A stretch of DNA of 64,000 bases from Nageia nagi (GCA_050084985.1 JBITNC010000001.1:190650001-190714000), one strand, 5' to 3'. Counted from the first letter of the stretch, positions 13,281 to 26,097 are shown. Notes: generated by a model from the letters alone, not told the origin. Translations and numbers: made by a program.

Positions 13281-14150
13281 CCTAAAAATCCTAAGATTAT
13301 TCAACTAGGAAAGCCACTAACTAAAAAATAGAGATGAGAATTTGTATCTATACTCAAATAAAAAAAAATATTTGCATGGTCATATGTTGATATGCCCAAA
13401 CTTGATCCTAATTTGGTAGTACATAACCTAGGTATTAAAGAATATGCTAAGCTTGTTAAATATAAATTATGAAAAATGCATCCAACAATATCATTGATGG
13501 TGAAAGAAGAGTTATAGAAAATTTTAGAAGCCAAATTTATCCATCCCATTGATTATTCTAACTGGATTTCTAACATGGTACCAATCCAAAAGTCCAATGG
13601 AAAGATTCGCATATGCATAGAATTTAGAGACTTAAATAAAGATTTCCCTAAGGATGAATTGCCACTACTAAACATAGATAGTTTGGTTGATTTTACTACT
13701 GGAAATAAAATGCTATCTCTTATAGATAAAATTAGCATCAAAAGATCAACATAAGACAACATTTACAACACCTTGGGGAATGTTTTGTTATAAGGTAATG
13801 CCCTTTGGTTTAAAAATGTAGGAGCCACTTATCAAAGGGAAATGATGTACATTTTCCATGATTACATGCATGGTATTGTGTAAGACTACATAGATGGTGT
13901 ATTAGGTAAATCTAAAACCCAAGAAGACCATCCAAAGGTACTCATCAAAATATTTGATAGATTACTAGAGCATAGTATTCGATTAAACCCCAAGAAATGT
14001 GTTTTTAGGGTAACTTTGGAAAAATTATTAGGTTTTATTATTTATAGGGGAGGAATTGAAGTAGATCCTAATAAAATAAAGGTAATAGTTAATATGCCTC
14101 CCCCTTCAAATATTAAACAATTACAAAGTTTACAAGGTAAGTTGTAATTT
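13281..14150 (+). pseudogene. Reverse transcriptase relic of the giant element
   Basis: RT copies element RNA into DNA. Recognisable blocks in order are IIQLGKPL and FAWSYVDMP (entry region), HPIDYSNWISNMVPIQKSNG, RICIEFRDLNKDFPKDELPL, LSLIDKISI (finger/palm), the shifted remnant of 'TPWGTFCYKVMPFGLKNAGATYQRAM', YIDGVLGKSK, and LNPKKCVFRV with GGIEVDP. The catalytic YVDD box has become YIDG, so the second catalytic Asp is lost. Stops often occupy Gln or Arg positions. Closest in style to Tat/Ogre RT. Confidence 0.85.
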
Positions 14151-14169
14151 TTAAGACATTTTATTTCCT

Positions 14170-14620
14170 AGCTATGAGATAAGTGTAAACCATTTAATAA
14201 ATTATGAAAAAGTGGGATTACATTCCACTTGAGAAATGAACAACAAGAAGCATTTGATGAAATAAAATTCTATCTTTTATCACCTCCAGTTTTAGTCCCA
14301 CCAAAGGAAGGGGAACCATTCTTGTTATATACATCTGCTATAGAAATGACATTAGGAACTATGCTTGCTTAAAAGAATGAAAATAATAAGGAGGAAGCTA
14401 TATATTAACTTAGTCAAATCCTAGTTGGTTATGAAATAAAATACATATACTTGGAAAAATTATGTTTATTTTTGGTTTTTGCAACTAAGAAACTGAGACA
14501 TTATATGTTAAATCACACCAAATATGTAATTGCTAAAGCAGATTCTTTTAAATACATGATGAACAAAGCCTACCAAAATGCGAGAACATACAAATGTATT
14601 CTGCATCTAACTAAATTAAA
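14170..14620 (+). pseudogene. RNase H relic of the giant element
   Basis: Follows RT directly. The segment SPPVLVPPKEGEPFLLYTSA is the usual RT-RNase H connector ('PPVL-PP--G-PL-LYLS'). LGTMLA-stop-KNENNKEEAIY, then KLCLFLVFATKKLRHYM, match the RNase H core, where the usual 'EKLCLALVFA-KKLRHY' is nearly intact. The domain normally removes the RNA strand during reverse transcription. Broken by stops. Confidence 0.75.
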
Positions 14621-14789
14621 CCTATAATTCATAATTCAAAAGTCAATCAAAGGTCAAGTCATGGTTGATTATCTCATGGAAGCACCATCATCTGATGATA
14701 AACCACTCATCATTGAACTACCAAATGAACATATTTTTCAATTAGATGAGATGAAAGTCCCTATTGACCTTAAAGAAGATTGAGATATG

Positions 14790-15165
14790 ATAATATATTT
14801 TGATGGATTGAGATGTAAAAAATGGTGGAGGTGTTGGTGTTATTTTTTTCACACCATAAGGAGTTCCTATACCTTATTCCTTCAAACTTAATTTCTCATG
14901 CATAAATAATAACGTTGAGTATGAAGCTTTAATATTAGCCATTAAAATAGATATGAAATTAAAACTAAAAAGAGTTGAATTCATTGGTGATTCATTTCTA
15001 ATCATAAACTAGGCTAAAGAAATATTTCAATGTAAAGAACCCTTACTACAAAAGTAAAAAAAAAATTGGTAGATAATCTGCTAATATCATTTAGAAAATA
15101 TGATTTAGAAGTAGCATTGAGGTCAATCGATAGATTTGTTGATGATATGGCTTCAATCAAATATT
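14790..15165 (+). pseudogene. Second (additional) RNase H relic
   Basis: After the RNase H connector comes YFDGLRCKKNGGGVGVIF, then GVPIPYSFKLNFSC, NNVEYEALILAIKI, KRVEFIGDSFLIIN and RFVDDMASI. These are the blocks of the extra RNase H of Tat-lineage elements: first-strand 'DGA-..-GGG-GV', then 'NNAEYEALI-GL', 'GDS-LV--Q' and 'N--AD-LA'. The last catalytic 'AD' is here 'DD'. A frameshift follows the first block. Its presence between RNase H and integrase is the main reason for the Tat assignment. Confidence 0.75.
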
Positions 15166-15179
15166 TCATACTTGAAAAC

Positions 15180-16525
15180 CCCCACCAAAAAACTATTCAC
15201 ATTGAGATTTTTATTAGAAATAAATAGATTAGAGCATGTGGTTCTTAATATTACAATCAAAGACAAGAATTTATGGCTTATACAATTAATGAGATTCCTA
15301 AGAGATGGAATCTTTCCTATTAATTTAATAAATTCAGCTAGGAAAGTGTTTAAATTAAATGCTTCTCATTTTTGTATGCTAGGGGATGTTCTCTATCATA
15401 GAGGTTTTGATGGGATATTGCTCAGATGCTTAGAATGGGTGGATTTACAAATTGCAATCTCATGTGCACATAATAGAATATGCAGAGGAAATTTTAGCAG
15501 TCCTACAATAACAAAATGACTAATGCCTATGGGATATTAATGTCCCACCATGGAGCATGATTGCATGGAATATGTTAAAAAAGTATTAAATGCAAAAAAC
15601 ATTCTAATTTATTTAATCAACCATCACAAGCATTACAACCCATGCAATCATTATGGCCATTTTCAAGATGGAAAATGGATCTAATAGACCAAATATCTTC
15701 TATTTCTTCATGAGGGTACAAATTTATAATAACATCCATAGAATACTTTATGAAATGGGTTGAAGCTATTCTAAACAAAAGGACCAAAGAAAATAGAATT
15801 CATATAACATCATATCATTTGTCATTTTGGGATTCCTGCTCAAATTATTACTAATAATGAAAAGAATTTCAAAAATAAAGAAGTATTAGCTTTATGTAAA
15901 GGATATCACATTCAAATCAATTTTTCAACACCATGTTACCCCCAAGGGAATTGACAAGCTGAGGCTATGAATAAAACTATTCATATTATTTTATTTAAAA
16001 TAGTTAATAATTCTCATAGAGATTGGCATGAAAGAATTCCACATGCTTTATAGGCTTATCACACTAGCATTTGAACTCCTAATGGGGAAACCCCATTTTC
16101 TTTAGTTTATAGAGTAGAGGTAGTATTACATCTAGAAATAGAAATCCCATCTTTATGAATTGCTCTACAAGATTATATCATAGATGAATCAGCTCATCAA
16201 ATGAGATTAGATCAATTATTGCTTCTAGATGAGAGAAAATTTAATGCATTAGAACACATGTGCACCTATCAAAGTCATATTAAATGAGTCTTTAATAAAA
16301 TAAGTTAAAATTTATGAATTTAATATAGGAGACCTAGTATTAAAAGAAAACTAGCAAACCTCATGAATGGAGAGGCAACTTCAAGACAAATTTGCTCCTA
16401 ACTTGTTAGAATCTTACATGGTTAAGAGAAAATTTGGATTAGGAGCATATCACTTAGTTGATTTAGAAGGTAATGAAGAGTGTGAACCAATAAATATAAT
16501 GCATCTTCATCCCTTTTATAATTAG
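15180..16525 (+). pseudogene. Integrase relic of the giant element
   Basis: Integrase inserts the DNA copy into the genome. The pre-zinc segment has LGDVLYHRGFDGILLRCL. The zinc-binding region is decayed: AHNRICRGNFSS stands for an 'H-..-CGGHF' segment and MEHDCMEYVKK keeps one Cys. The core has WPFSRWKMDLID, KFIITSIEYFMKWVEA, FGIPAQIITNN and GN-stop-QAEAMNKTIHIIL. The C-terminal part runs GETPFSLVYRVEVV, IPSL-stop-IALQDYI, then GDLVLKEN, FGLGAYHLVDLEG and a final MHLHPFYN. Within it, Trp and Arg of the usual 'WAY-TS-RTPTGETPF' are TAG and TGA. The reading ends at about 16525, as expected for a Tat pol. Confidence 0.82.
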
Positions 16526-16609
16526 AATTACTTTTGTTATTTATATATTTATTGTAAATGTTTAGATAAAAAAATAATAAAAGTGCTACAATGAACTGAT
16601 AAAGATGAA

Positions 16610-18205
16610 TGGATTTAACAAATGATGATTTAAAAAAAGTAAGAGTCCATGTGCCATTAGAAAGGAAAGGAATAAAACAAGGACCCTATTTTAAGAAGTC
16701 TAGATATTTGGAAGATAAAACCATATCCAAACTCATTAAATTCACTTTTCTAGGAGCATGAAATGTTCTTCAATTACCTATTGACATACAAAGGGATTTG
16801 ATGTCATGGTCCAGGTACATATGATCATTGGAAAATTTGTGTTAAAGAAGAGAATATTGAAATTTACTTAGACATGGCCATGTATTTCCAATGTATTTAT
16901 CATTATTATGAGCAAGTACATAAAATAAATTTGTTATGCTTGTATTAGCCAACTACAGCACCTAAACTTATTCTTGAATGTGCTTTTACTAATTGGGTTC
17001 TAGATGTTGCATCCTAAGATCCAAAAAGTTTGCATCCAATCATGACTTGGATGAATCAACTCATAGGAGACCTGTGTCATCAGAATTTAATATATGATTT
17101 TTCTCCATCATTTGTACCTAGACCTAGGAAATCAAAAAGGGTTAAAAGAAATATCAATAAATGATTTTATTAAATAATTCAAGATTTATATCCCCCTCAT
17201 TTTTTGAATGTCATGAAAAAATAGAGATGATCAAAAGGTTAGAAATTCCTAAACAATAATATGTCCAACTCAATTTCATGGATAGATATAAAGGAGATAT
17301 TTACATGAAATTACTTTGAAAAAATCCATCCACACTTATGGCATATTTTCTTAACTTACCAAAGAAGTGCAACTAGAAATAGATAGGAAATTCTTTGAAA
17401 TTCATGCATCAAATGCATGGGAAATAAAAACAAGTCATTTAAAGGTTGGAATTGAAATTAAGGTATAAGAAATGTGGATTGAACAAGAATCCAAAATGAT
17501 TTTAATATAATTATTTTGTCTACATTGGCCCTATGATAAACCCAAAATTACAATAGATTGTGTTGAAGATATTCATATCAAATTTATGGATTACCCTCTT
17601 ATTTTGACTTATGTTATTTTTTATCAAGTATTGTCATACTTTGCACCATATTTTCCAAAGGATGAGGTTATATGTGATTACAGTTCATTATTTAGTAAGA
17701 GTTGTTGTGCAAACAATCCCTTAAATTTGAAAATATGATTTGAATGAATAAATCAACATCTAAATGAAAGAAAATAAGTCAAAGATATTGGACAAGTATA
17801 CTTTTGTAATATCATTGATAATAAAAGATTTGGTGTTCCCATAGGGAGCCTCATTACATACTTTCCACCTTGGACTTCTCCATTACCATTGATTCCACTA
17901 CCTCCCATTTCTTTACATGTTACATACATACCTTCATGTTTGACATTTCCTTAAGAACATATTGAAGCTTCAACTCTGTCAATAGAATTCAAGAGAGTCA
18001 TTAGGAAGTTTAAACCACAACCACCAATCCTACCACTCATTTCATATCCCATTCATTCCCAACCATCTATTCTAAGACAATATCCTATTCACCTTCAACT
18101 ACGATCTCCTTACTATTACTTCTTTGATCATGGACATTAGGTTATTCATAGGAAAGTTATTTATCATCATCACTCAAGGGTTGTAAATTATCTTTCATCA
18201 TAAAA
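16610..18205 (+). pseudogene. Unrecognised sense coding region (extra ORF A) of the giant element
   Basis: I do not recognise this gene. Over about 1.6 kb the plus strand reads like a decayed protein of roughly 500 residues: DDLKKVRVHVPLERKGIKQG, then TYDHWKICVKEENIEIYLD, APKLILECAFTNWVLDV, PIMTWMNQLIGDLC, DRKFFEIHASNAWEIKTSHL, DYPLILTYVIFYQVLSYF and, near the end, a Pro-rich tail (TSPLPLIPLPPISLHV; PQPPILPLISYPIHS). Frames shift several times and stops mostly stand at likely Gln, Arg or Trp sites. It begins about 85 bases after integrase ends. I see no membrane segment, which argues against an env-like gene. Long, varied, aromatic-rich sequence with few simple repeats supports real coding ancestry; the function is unknown. 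Confidence 0.45.
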
Positions 18206-18354
18206 AACCATAAAAAAAAAAAGAAAATAAAATATTATAAAAATAAAATAACAAAAATATTAAAAAATTCAAGAATAAATAAAATTTTATGTCATGTACA
18301 TATGTATATGTGTTGTATATATTGTTTAATCTTTGCATTTCTATTAATTATTTT

Positions 18355-19112
18355 CATGCAAATAAAAGTTTTATATATGTTGTATCTTTAGAAAACCTTA
18401 TGAAAATTCTAAAATACCATTGCATCATGAATAATCCCCATTGTTCTTTTGAATCTACCAATCAAGAGGTGTTTTATCCATATCATATTCCACCTAGCCC
18501 TTGGAAATTGTCCTCCGTTCATATCTCATGATCACCATGCGCATTCTCGAATGACCATGTAGAGAATCAAGTCCAATCATCAGATGTAGATACAGACCAT
18601 TTTTTTGAGTTACTTTATGGTTTTCAACATAATATTTCATCTATGATGGCATTATCAAGTCTATTATATAGATATAATCATGTTTGAAACATTCTAAAAT
18701 ATTCCTTTTGGGTGGATCTTTATCTAGATCATAAACCATGGTGGGGAACTTGCATTATTTGTAACATACCTGATGAATAATTTCTCCAAAATCTTATTTG
18801 CCTACTTTCTAGACTAGATTTCATATGAAGGATTATGATTAATGCTTGTGTCATCCCATTTGTGTATAGACTCATTAAATTATATGGACCACCATCCTTA
18901 CATCCTCAAGATCCTTTTGATGAGATCACCATGGCCCATATAATATTTGTGAATTTTTTTATTAGGAATTCATATTTTTTATGTCTATCACTCACCATGC
19001 CACTCATTGGACTGTTGACCATACCATTCGTACTCATTGCCATTTTCGCCACCTCACCGATAGTGATCTATGGTAAATCCTCACTCAACTAGGGATCCAT
19101 TATGTACAGGTA
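18355..19112 (+). pseudogene. Unrecognised sense coding region (extra ORF B), copy 1
   Basis: First of two tandem copies. The reading contains NNPHCSFES, VFYPYHIPPSPWKLSS, DHFFELLYGFQHNISSM, WVDLYLDHKPWWGTCIICN, VIPFVYRLIKLYGPP and DEITMAHIIF. After a one-base loss relative to copy 2, the frame continues as THHATHWTVDHTIRTH and ends near ILTQLGIHYVQVE. CxxC (CIIC) beside paired Trp and a His-rich end are the only motif-like features; I cannot name a family. Because of the lost base, the downstream hydrophobic open stretch (18835-19092) is a frame artefact. The stops are few and mostly at Gln/Arg/Trp-like sites. Confidence 0.45.
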
Positions 19113-19130
19113 GAATAAATTGACTAAAAT

Positions 19131-19920
19131 CTTATTTTATATATATTGTGTCTTTAGAAAACCTTGTGTAACTTCTAAAATTTGCATATAATATTACAAG
19201 TGGTTGATTTCATTCTAAAATACCAAGCATCATGAGACTTCCCCATTGTGCTTTTGAACCTACAATCAAGAGGTATTTTATCCATATCATATTCCACCTA
19301 CTCCTTGGGAATTATCCTCTCTTCATATCTCACAATCACTATGTGCATTCCCAAGTGACCATTTAGAGAGTCAAGTCCAGTTATTAGATGTAGAAAAAGA
19401 CTATTTTTATTATTTACTTGATGGTTTTCAACATAATATTTTATCTATGAAGGAATTGTCAAGTCTATTGGATAGGTATGATCATGCTTATAATATTCTA
19501 ACAGATTACTTCTAGGTAGACCTCTATCTTGATCATAAACCATGCTTAGGAACTTGCCTAATTTGTAACATACTTGATGAAGAATTTCTACAAAATCTCA
19601 TCTACCTACTTTTTAGACCAGATTTTATATGGAGGATTATGATTAATGCCCATGTTAGCCCATTTGTCTATAGACTCATTAAATTATGTGAACCATAATG
19701 CTTACATCCTTAGGAGTCTTTTGATGAGCTCACCATGGCCCATATAATATCTATGAATATTTTTTATTGGGATTTCATATTTTTTGTGTTTGTCACTCAT
19801 CATGCTACTCAATGGATTATTGACCATGTCATTCATACTCATCATTTTTCATCTCATCTCCCATAGTGATTTACGAAAAACCCTCACTTGACTTGGAATC
19901 CATATGTATAGGTAGAAGAC
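19131..19920 (+). pseudogene. Extra ORF B, copy 2 (tandem duplicate)
   Basis: Repeats copy 1 almost end to end, offset by about 780-800 bases, with shared anchors such as 'TTTTATCCATATCATATTCC', 'GGTTTTCAACATAATATTT', 'GATCATAAACCATG', 'ATTAATGCYYRTGT' and 'CCATGGCCCATATAATAT'. It keeps the frame through TMAHIISMNIFYWDF to THHATQWIIDHV, which shows the original frame of the end of the protein. Copies 1 and 2 differ at many sites, so the duplication is old. No function is recognised. Confidence 0.45.
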
Positions 19921-20178
19921 ATCGATTAAAAAATCAAAAAAATATAAAATCAAAAAATTATAAAAATCTAAAAATATATATTGATAGATATATACACTTA
20001 GAAAATTATTTTTAAAGTGTCTTGGCTATTGGGTGCACTACCCTATGTGTTTATATCATACCATTGTATTCACTTTGTCCATATTGTCCTTCATTTTGAA
20101 ATTATTAAATGTAAAGAATGATGATCATAGTAACCTACCAAGATAAATATGTATACACCCTAAAATATTCATTCATAT

Positions 20179-20219
<41 letters not shown>

Positions 20220-21630
20220 GAGTAGTTTATAGGTATAATATTCATACCCTATTTCATCGAAACATCTTCTGCAAGGTTTCTAAAAACTTGGATGGTAAAT
20301 AGACATGACCTTGATATATACTGCTAGGATATTGTGAACTTGTACACTTTTACACATTATAAATCTTGAAATAATCAAAAATTTGATGTTCTGTGAGCAT
20401 AATTTTGAGTGATTATTCTTCCTATTATTTTGCTTCATCCTGAACCTAAGAGATAGGATAAAAAGGAAAATATAGAAAGAAAAATGTACATACAAAAAAA
20501 AGTAGAAATCTTGGGTGATTACAGTATCCTCTATCAGGGCTATGGATGCCTAACTAGCAATAGAGGAAGGTTGTAATAAGATCTAGGGATTAATCTTCAC
20601 TAGGCCTATGAATGCTTGTCTAGCAATGAGGTATACCTTACAAAGAGGAGACATGTCCAACCTTTGATATGGACCTCTAGATATTTCACATGAATTAATT
20701 AGCTTATATAGTTTATACTCTTGAAACATTAAATTAATTAGTGTTAAGAGAATAAAATGAATATCATTGCACACACATGAGTTCATAATAAACTTAATTG
20801 TATCATAAATTTGTTTTATATAATTCTTGGTCAAATAAATTGAAATGAAAGAGTATTTTATGAAGTTAGTGTGAATATATTACTTATTACACTTCTTTAT
20901 TATACTATATGTCCACTTCATTCCATAATATGTATATCTAATTATTGTAATCTTTGTAGGTTAACTAAATTATCATGTTTAACATCTAAATAGTTATACC
21001 ATCCCTTCATATTCATTTATTCATGTGTACACTCATAGCATTATAATTCATACATCCATCCATGTGTGTTCGTATCATTTATACCATTCATACCATCTTA
21101 CATACATCATCCCATGTTGTATAAATATCCAAGAAAAATGGAAAATGATGATATCTAATTTTGTACTATTACAAATAAAATATTATCTAAAATAAAGCAA
21201 ATAACTACAATGTTCTAAAAAAACATTAAATAATCACATTGTATTTAAAGCATTCATTCATCAAGATATTAAATATTATGCAATAAAATGAAAATAAGCA
21301 TCAACAAATCCATCATCATGATATATAACATGAAAATTAAGATATAACATAAGAATCATCAATCATAACACAACACATGATAATATCAAACTATAATTCT
21401 TCAAAACCAACATCATAGACATAAGTGTCCAAAATATCATCACATGTATATATCAAAAATAATCAAATAGTGTCCATCACCTATCCATTAATAAAAATCC
21501 ATCTAATAATACCCCTAATCATAATCACCATGATCCAAAACCTAAATATAATATAACATATATCAATGAATATAAGTCTAATTACCAGTATCATAAGCTA
21601 ATAACAACATAACATAACAATAAGTCATAG
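19921..21630. other. Non-coding stretch of the giant element
   Basis: No coding signal on either strand. It holds an AT microsatellite (20182-20216) and, at about 21200-21620, a stretch rich in ATC/ATA triplets on the downstream side of the antisense PMD pseudogene. A similar ATC-rich tract (52680-53020) occupies the same place beside the second PMD pseudogene. Confidence 0.5.
20182..20216. repeat. (AT)n microsatellite
   Basis: Uninterrupted AT dinucleotide run of about 17 units. Confidence 0.95.
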
Positions 21631-21639
21631 AACTTAATC

Positions 21640-23690
21640 CACTAGAGCATCCTTATACTCGCTACCCTCACAACCAACTTGGCCACTGGTCTCATCCAAC
21701 TCCTAACCTCTATGAGCTGGTAATATGTGACTATCTATGCTCCAATCTCATCCTGCTTCTTGTAGCTCAACTTATCATGGATGATGATGAGAAGAAGTAG
21801 CAATCACACTCTTGCTACAAGAATTTACACCCCTAACTTAACCTCTCTAAATGCTGGAAGCATCCTATGCTCTACTAGTTATAGCTATAGCAAGTGTATG
21901 TATGTAAAAGGGCATATAACTTGGAGAAGGAATAAGATAGTCAACACTTGATGTGTACATAGGAATACCCACCAACCAAGTATCCATAATCCCATGGTAG
22001 TAATTATGCTTCCTGTAAATGTCCCTAATGAATGAAGAGGACTATCTATCTACACCTATTAATGTGCTAGCTATCCCATCCTATTGCTAAAATGTTTGAA
22101 CTATGGCTCAAGTTGTATCTCTCCTACCTATAATGGTCATGCTCAACCTTATATCTGAGCTTGTCCTCATTATAATGCATGTATTACTCCAACTAAGCAT
22201 GCACAAACTCATTATCTCCATGAGACTAATTGAGAAATGATTGGGACTAGGCTAATAAAAACTTTAACTCTTAAATCTTGTCCAATAGTGCATTAATAAT
22301 AGGAGCCTACAATGTAAGTACCTCCTCCTTTACACCTCCCTCTCCTATCTTTGTTACTTGAGTCTCCTCAAAATTAGGCACATCCATCTCTAGAATATCT
22401 CCCTCATCTCCCATCCTAGCATACTGATCCTCAACTACATTAGGCCCAACCCTAGAATCCTCCATGCCTTGATGTACTCATTGACCCTAATCAACCTCAT
22501 CTCCCTCTTATTCATCCTACCACCAAGTAGCAAACATCTCGATGACACCCACATCATCATTTATAACCTCCTCATCTATGCCCTCCTCCTAAGTAGGATC
22601 GAGCTCTAAAAAAACCAAAGTTTGAATTCCATTGATGCGAAGAGTCCCCTCTCACTAGTATCTCATAGGATCTAGAGGTATATCCTACATAAGAGAGAAC
22701 TAGTGCCTGATGCGATCAAATTGAAAGAAATTTAGAAACATGATCTGTTAACTACTAAGAACCTTGGTCTATCTAATCCCTATAACCTTGGCCTCAAGCT
22801 TATCCCATACTGGATATAAATAGTAAGACCTAAACCTAACATGATTAGGCATTATCTAAGTAATCATAGTCCAATAATAATGAATGTCCTTATGGATTCC
22901 ATATTTTGGATGAATGTAAAAGTCCTCCCTCCACCTCATAATGCCAGTAGGATATTTTGTATGGATAGAAAAACTAAGAATAGGAAGTCCAAGAGGATGA
23001 TCCACTGTCATGTGCTCATATGCCCATGCATGAAGAGTAATGGTCATAAATAATGAGGCTCTATGACCCTAGGAGTAGAAATATAACTCTCTATAACACT
23101 GCACCAACAAGGTAGACATCTAAGAATACATTATGCCATGTTGAATCATTTATACAACAATAGGTAATAGTGACCATGGAAATCTATCACTTCCTATATC
23201 ATGTAAGGCATAACACTGAATCATTCCCATTGAGAAGGAAAATCTAATACTCCCCTACTGATCCTCCCGCTAATACTGATAATATCTAGTGGCCCCCGAC
23301 CTAATCTTAGACATAATTGTATCCACTTTATCAACCCCATACAAGTAGGAAATGGCTAGAAGAACATCATCTCTATCAATTGTATGCTAAATATGATGAC
23401 CATGAATAGGTAACTAGTACATATGGGAAATATCTTCCATGGTAATAGTCATCTACCCTATTGGGAGATGAAATGTAGAAGTGATAAGAGTCCCAACTCT
23501 TAAGAAAAGTAGCTAAAGAGGGTACTCTTAGTAGATATGAACCATATAGGTTCTAGCTCCAAAGCCCCCACTCAAAAATAAAGTGTGGTCTACTATGATA
23601 AGAAAGGGGTGTCCCTCCTATAGGATGGTGGGATAATGCCCTTTGGGCTCTAAGACATCTTGAACCTAAGAAGCCAAGTAATTAAGCTAT
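21640..23690 (-). pseudogene. Antisense plant mobile domain (PMD) pseudogene inside the giant element
   Basis: Read on the minus strand, this is a decayed PMD protein (PF10536 type, as in MAIN/MAIL proteins and many plant transposons). Signature blocks in order are RVGTLITSTFHLPIG then MTITMEDISHMY and LPIHGHH (the family's 'TFHLP-GEMT-TL-D---L-GLPI-G'); a central region; TLHAWAYEHMTVDHPLG ('L-LL-LWAYEH---..P'); MRWREDFY; then YYLYPVWDKLEAKVIGI and FQFDRIRHQ-like sequence; and an acidic C-terminal tail (DPT-stop-EEGIDEEVINDDVGV). At least eight in-frame stops are present, mostly at probable Gln codons. PMD genes carried antisense near the 3' end are reported in plant Ty3/gypsy elements, which fits the position between pol and the 3' LTR. 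Confidence 0.75.
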
Positions 23691-24612
<922 letters not shown>

Positions 24613-24724
24613 AAAAATCCTAAAAACTAAAAAATATGTCAAAGTCAAAAAGAATGAGTTTTTCACTTGTTGATGTGACCAAAGTTAATTATTTTGGAAA
24701 AACCCAAACTCATGAGTAATTTTG

Positions 24725-24770
24725 AATTTGAAAAATGAACCTTCTTTTGATAGACAAAAGAAGGATGAGT
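24725..24770 (+). repeat. Short copy of the LTR start
   Basis: The bases 'AAAAATGAACCTTCTTTTGA' followed by 'TAGACAAAAGAAGGATGA' match the first part of the element's own LTR (6288-6330), about 450 bases before the true 3' LTR. It may be a remnant of an earlier recombination or template-switch event. Confidence 0.5.
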
Positions 24771-25204
24771 TTGGATATGACTAAAAATATTGAATGAATT
24801 TTTGTGTAATATCATTATGTAACCCAAATGTTGCAATGAAAAGTAGAATAATCAACACATTGTATTTGTAGGCTGGCTTCTTTATCAAATGCTAACTCTA
24901 GAATAAATTTGATGGCATAGAGACTCATCATGTGCCTACCATAAATAGCACATAGTATAGTGATACCAACAAGTTTTGCTTTGATAATACAACCATGCTA
25001 CTTTCAAAACGCATCAAATACAAAAGATAAAAAGATGAATTTAATCATAATTCAATCAATGAAATCCAACTTATTCATAGGAAATAGGTTAATCCAAAAC
25101 ATTGACTAAAATTCAAAAATATAAGTTAAAAAACTTGAACATACCCCCCTTCTAAAAAGTAAGTTTTTGAATTATCCTCTACTTACTAGACTAGTAGATA
25201 ATTC

Positions 25205-25218
25205 AAAAAGGAGCAAAA
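25205..25218 (+). promoter_or_regulatory. Polypurine tract of the giant element
   Basis: AAAAAGGAGCAAAA lies directly before the 3' LTR, as required for plus-strand DNA priming in an element read on the plus strand. Only one base is not a purine. Confidence 0.65.
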
Positions 25219-26056
25219 TATAGACACCTAAAAATGACCCTTCTTTCGATGGATGAAAAAATTAAAGTAAATTAAAAATTTTACTATAGTCTGCTAAATG
25301 CTAGCATCCAACACGTAGATGCTGGCAATTCACACCAATCACTACCATCTGGTACCTAGATGTCAACATCTTTAAAGTAGGCAAATCAAAGTAAAAATGG
25401 AAACATCTAAAGCATATTAGGAAGAAAGCAAAAGATAATGGATGACTCACCATCCATCCTAGATATCCCTACTTCAAATCATAATAATGACAAAGCTAGA
25501 TAGACTTTTCTATCTAGATTTTTATCTAAAAATTGGAAACTTTGCTTGTTTTTGAAATCTATAACTAAAGCCTTCAACCATGAACCAAAGGGGCCCAGTT
25601 TAAATGTAAGGTTACTCTATAAAAACACATTCAAATTTTACTTAGTTAGATGCATTATTATTTTACATTTTATATACTTATTTGTGTTCACTTTATGCTA
25701 ATTTTATGATATGAATAAGTATGTTTGATGTATTTTTTGTTTACATGTGTGAAGGGTCAATTGGTATGAAGTAGCTGAACTAATCAAATAAAGTCTTAAA
25801 GAGTTAAATAGAACAAATAAATTCAAATCCTTTCTTACAAATTTCAAAACACAATCTTCAAAGCTTCCAAACACTGAAATTAGGCCTATGAAGTTCTTAA
25901 CATTCTTTTGTAAAAAAAAACTTTTACAAGGCAACAAATCAAAATGGATTTGTCATTTGTAATCATTTTGAGGTCTACTTAAGAGAAATAAAGAAAAATG
26001 TTGGTTTTAACATGTCTTGTCTTGTTTGCTAATAGGGTTACTTTTTGAGTATGACA
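25219..26056 (+). repeat. 3' LTR of the giant element
   Basis: Begins TATAGACACCTAAAAATGAC (TG start mutated to TA) and ends GAGTATGACA. Collinear with 6278-7117. It lacks seven bases at the 'GAAAGAAGG' stem of the 5' copy. The sampled mismatches are mostly transitions. Confidence 0.82.
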
Positions 26057-26097
26057 CATACAATAAAAAAATATAACATAATGAATGAGTATGATAT

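Larger units (their letters stand above)
18355..19920 (+). repeat. Tandem duplication, unit ~0.78 kb
   Basis: Two head-to-tail copies (18355-19112 and 19131-19920) inside the giant element, matching in order and orientation from 'TCTTTAGAAAACCTT' to 'GGATCCAT-ATGTA-AGGTAGAA'. Confidence 0.85.

Noticed and set aside
18835-19092. Hydrophobic 85-codon frame that looks like a membrane protein
   Set aside because: Comparison with the tandem copy shows a one-base loss; the original frame is His- and Trp-rich, not hydrophobic.
22841-23053. 70-codon plus-strand open frame
   Set aside because: Shadow of the PMD reading on the opposite strand, which has family motifs.
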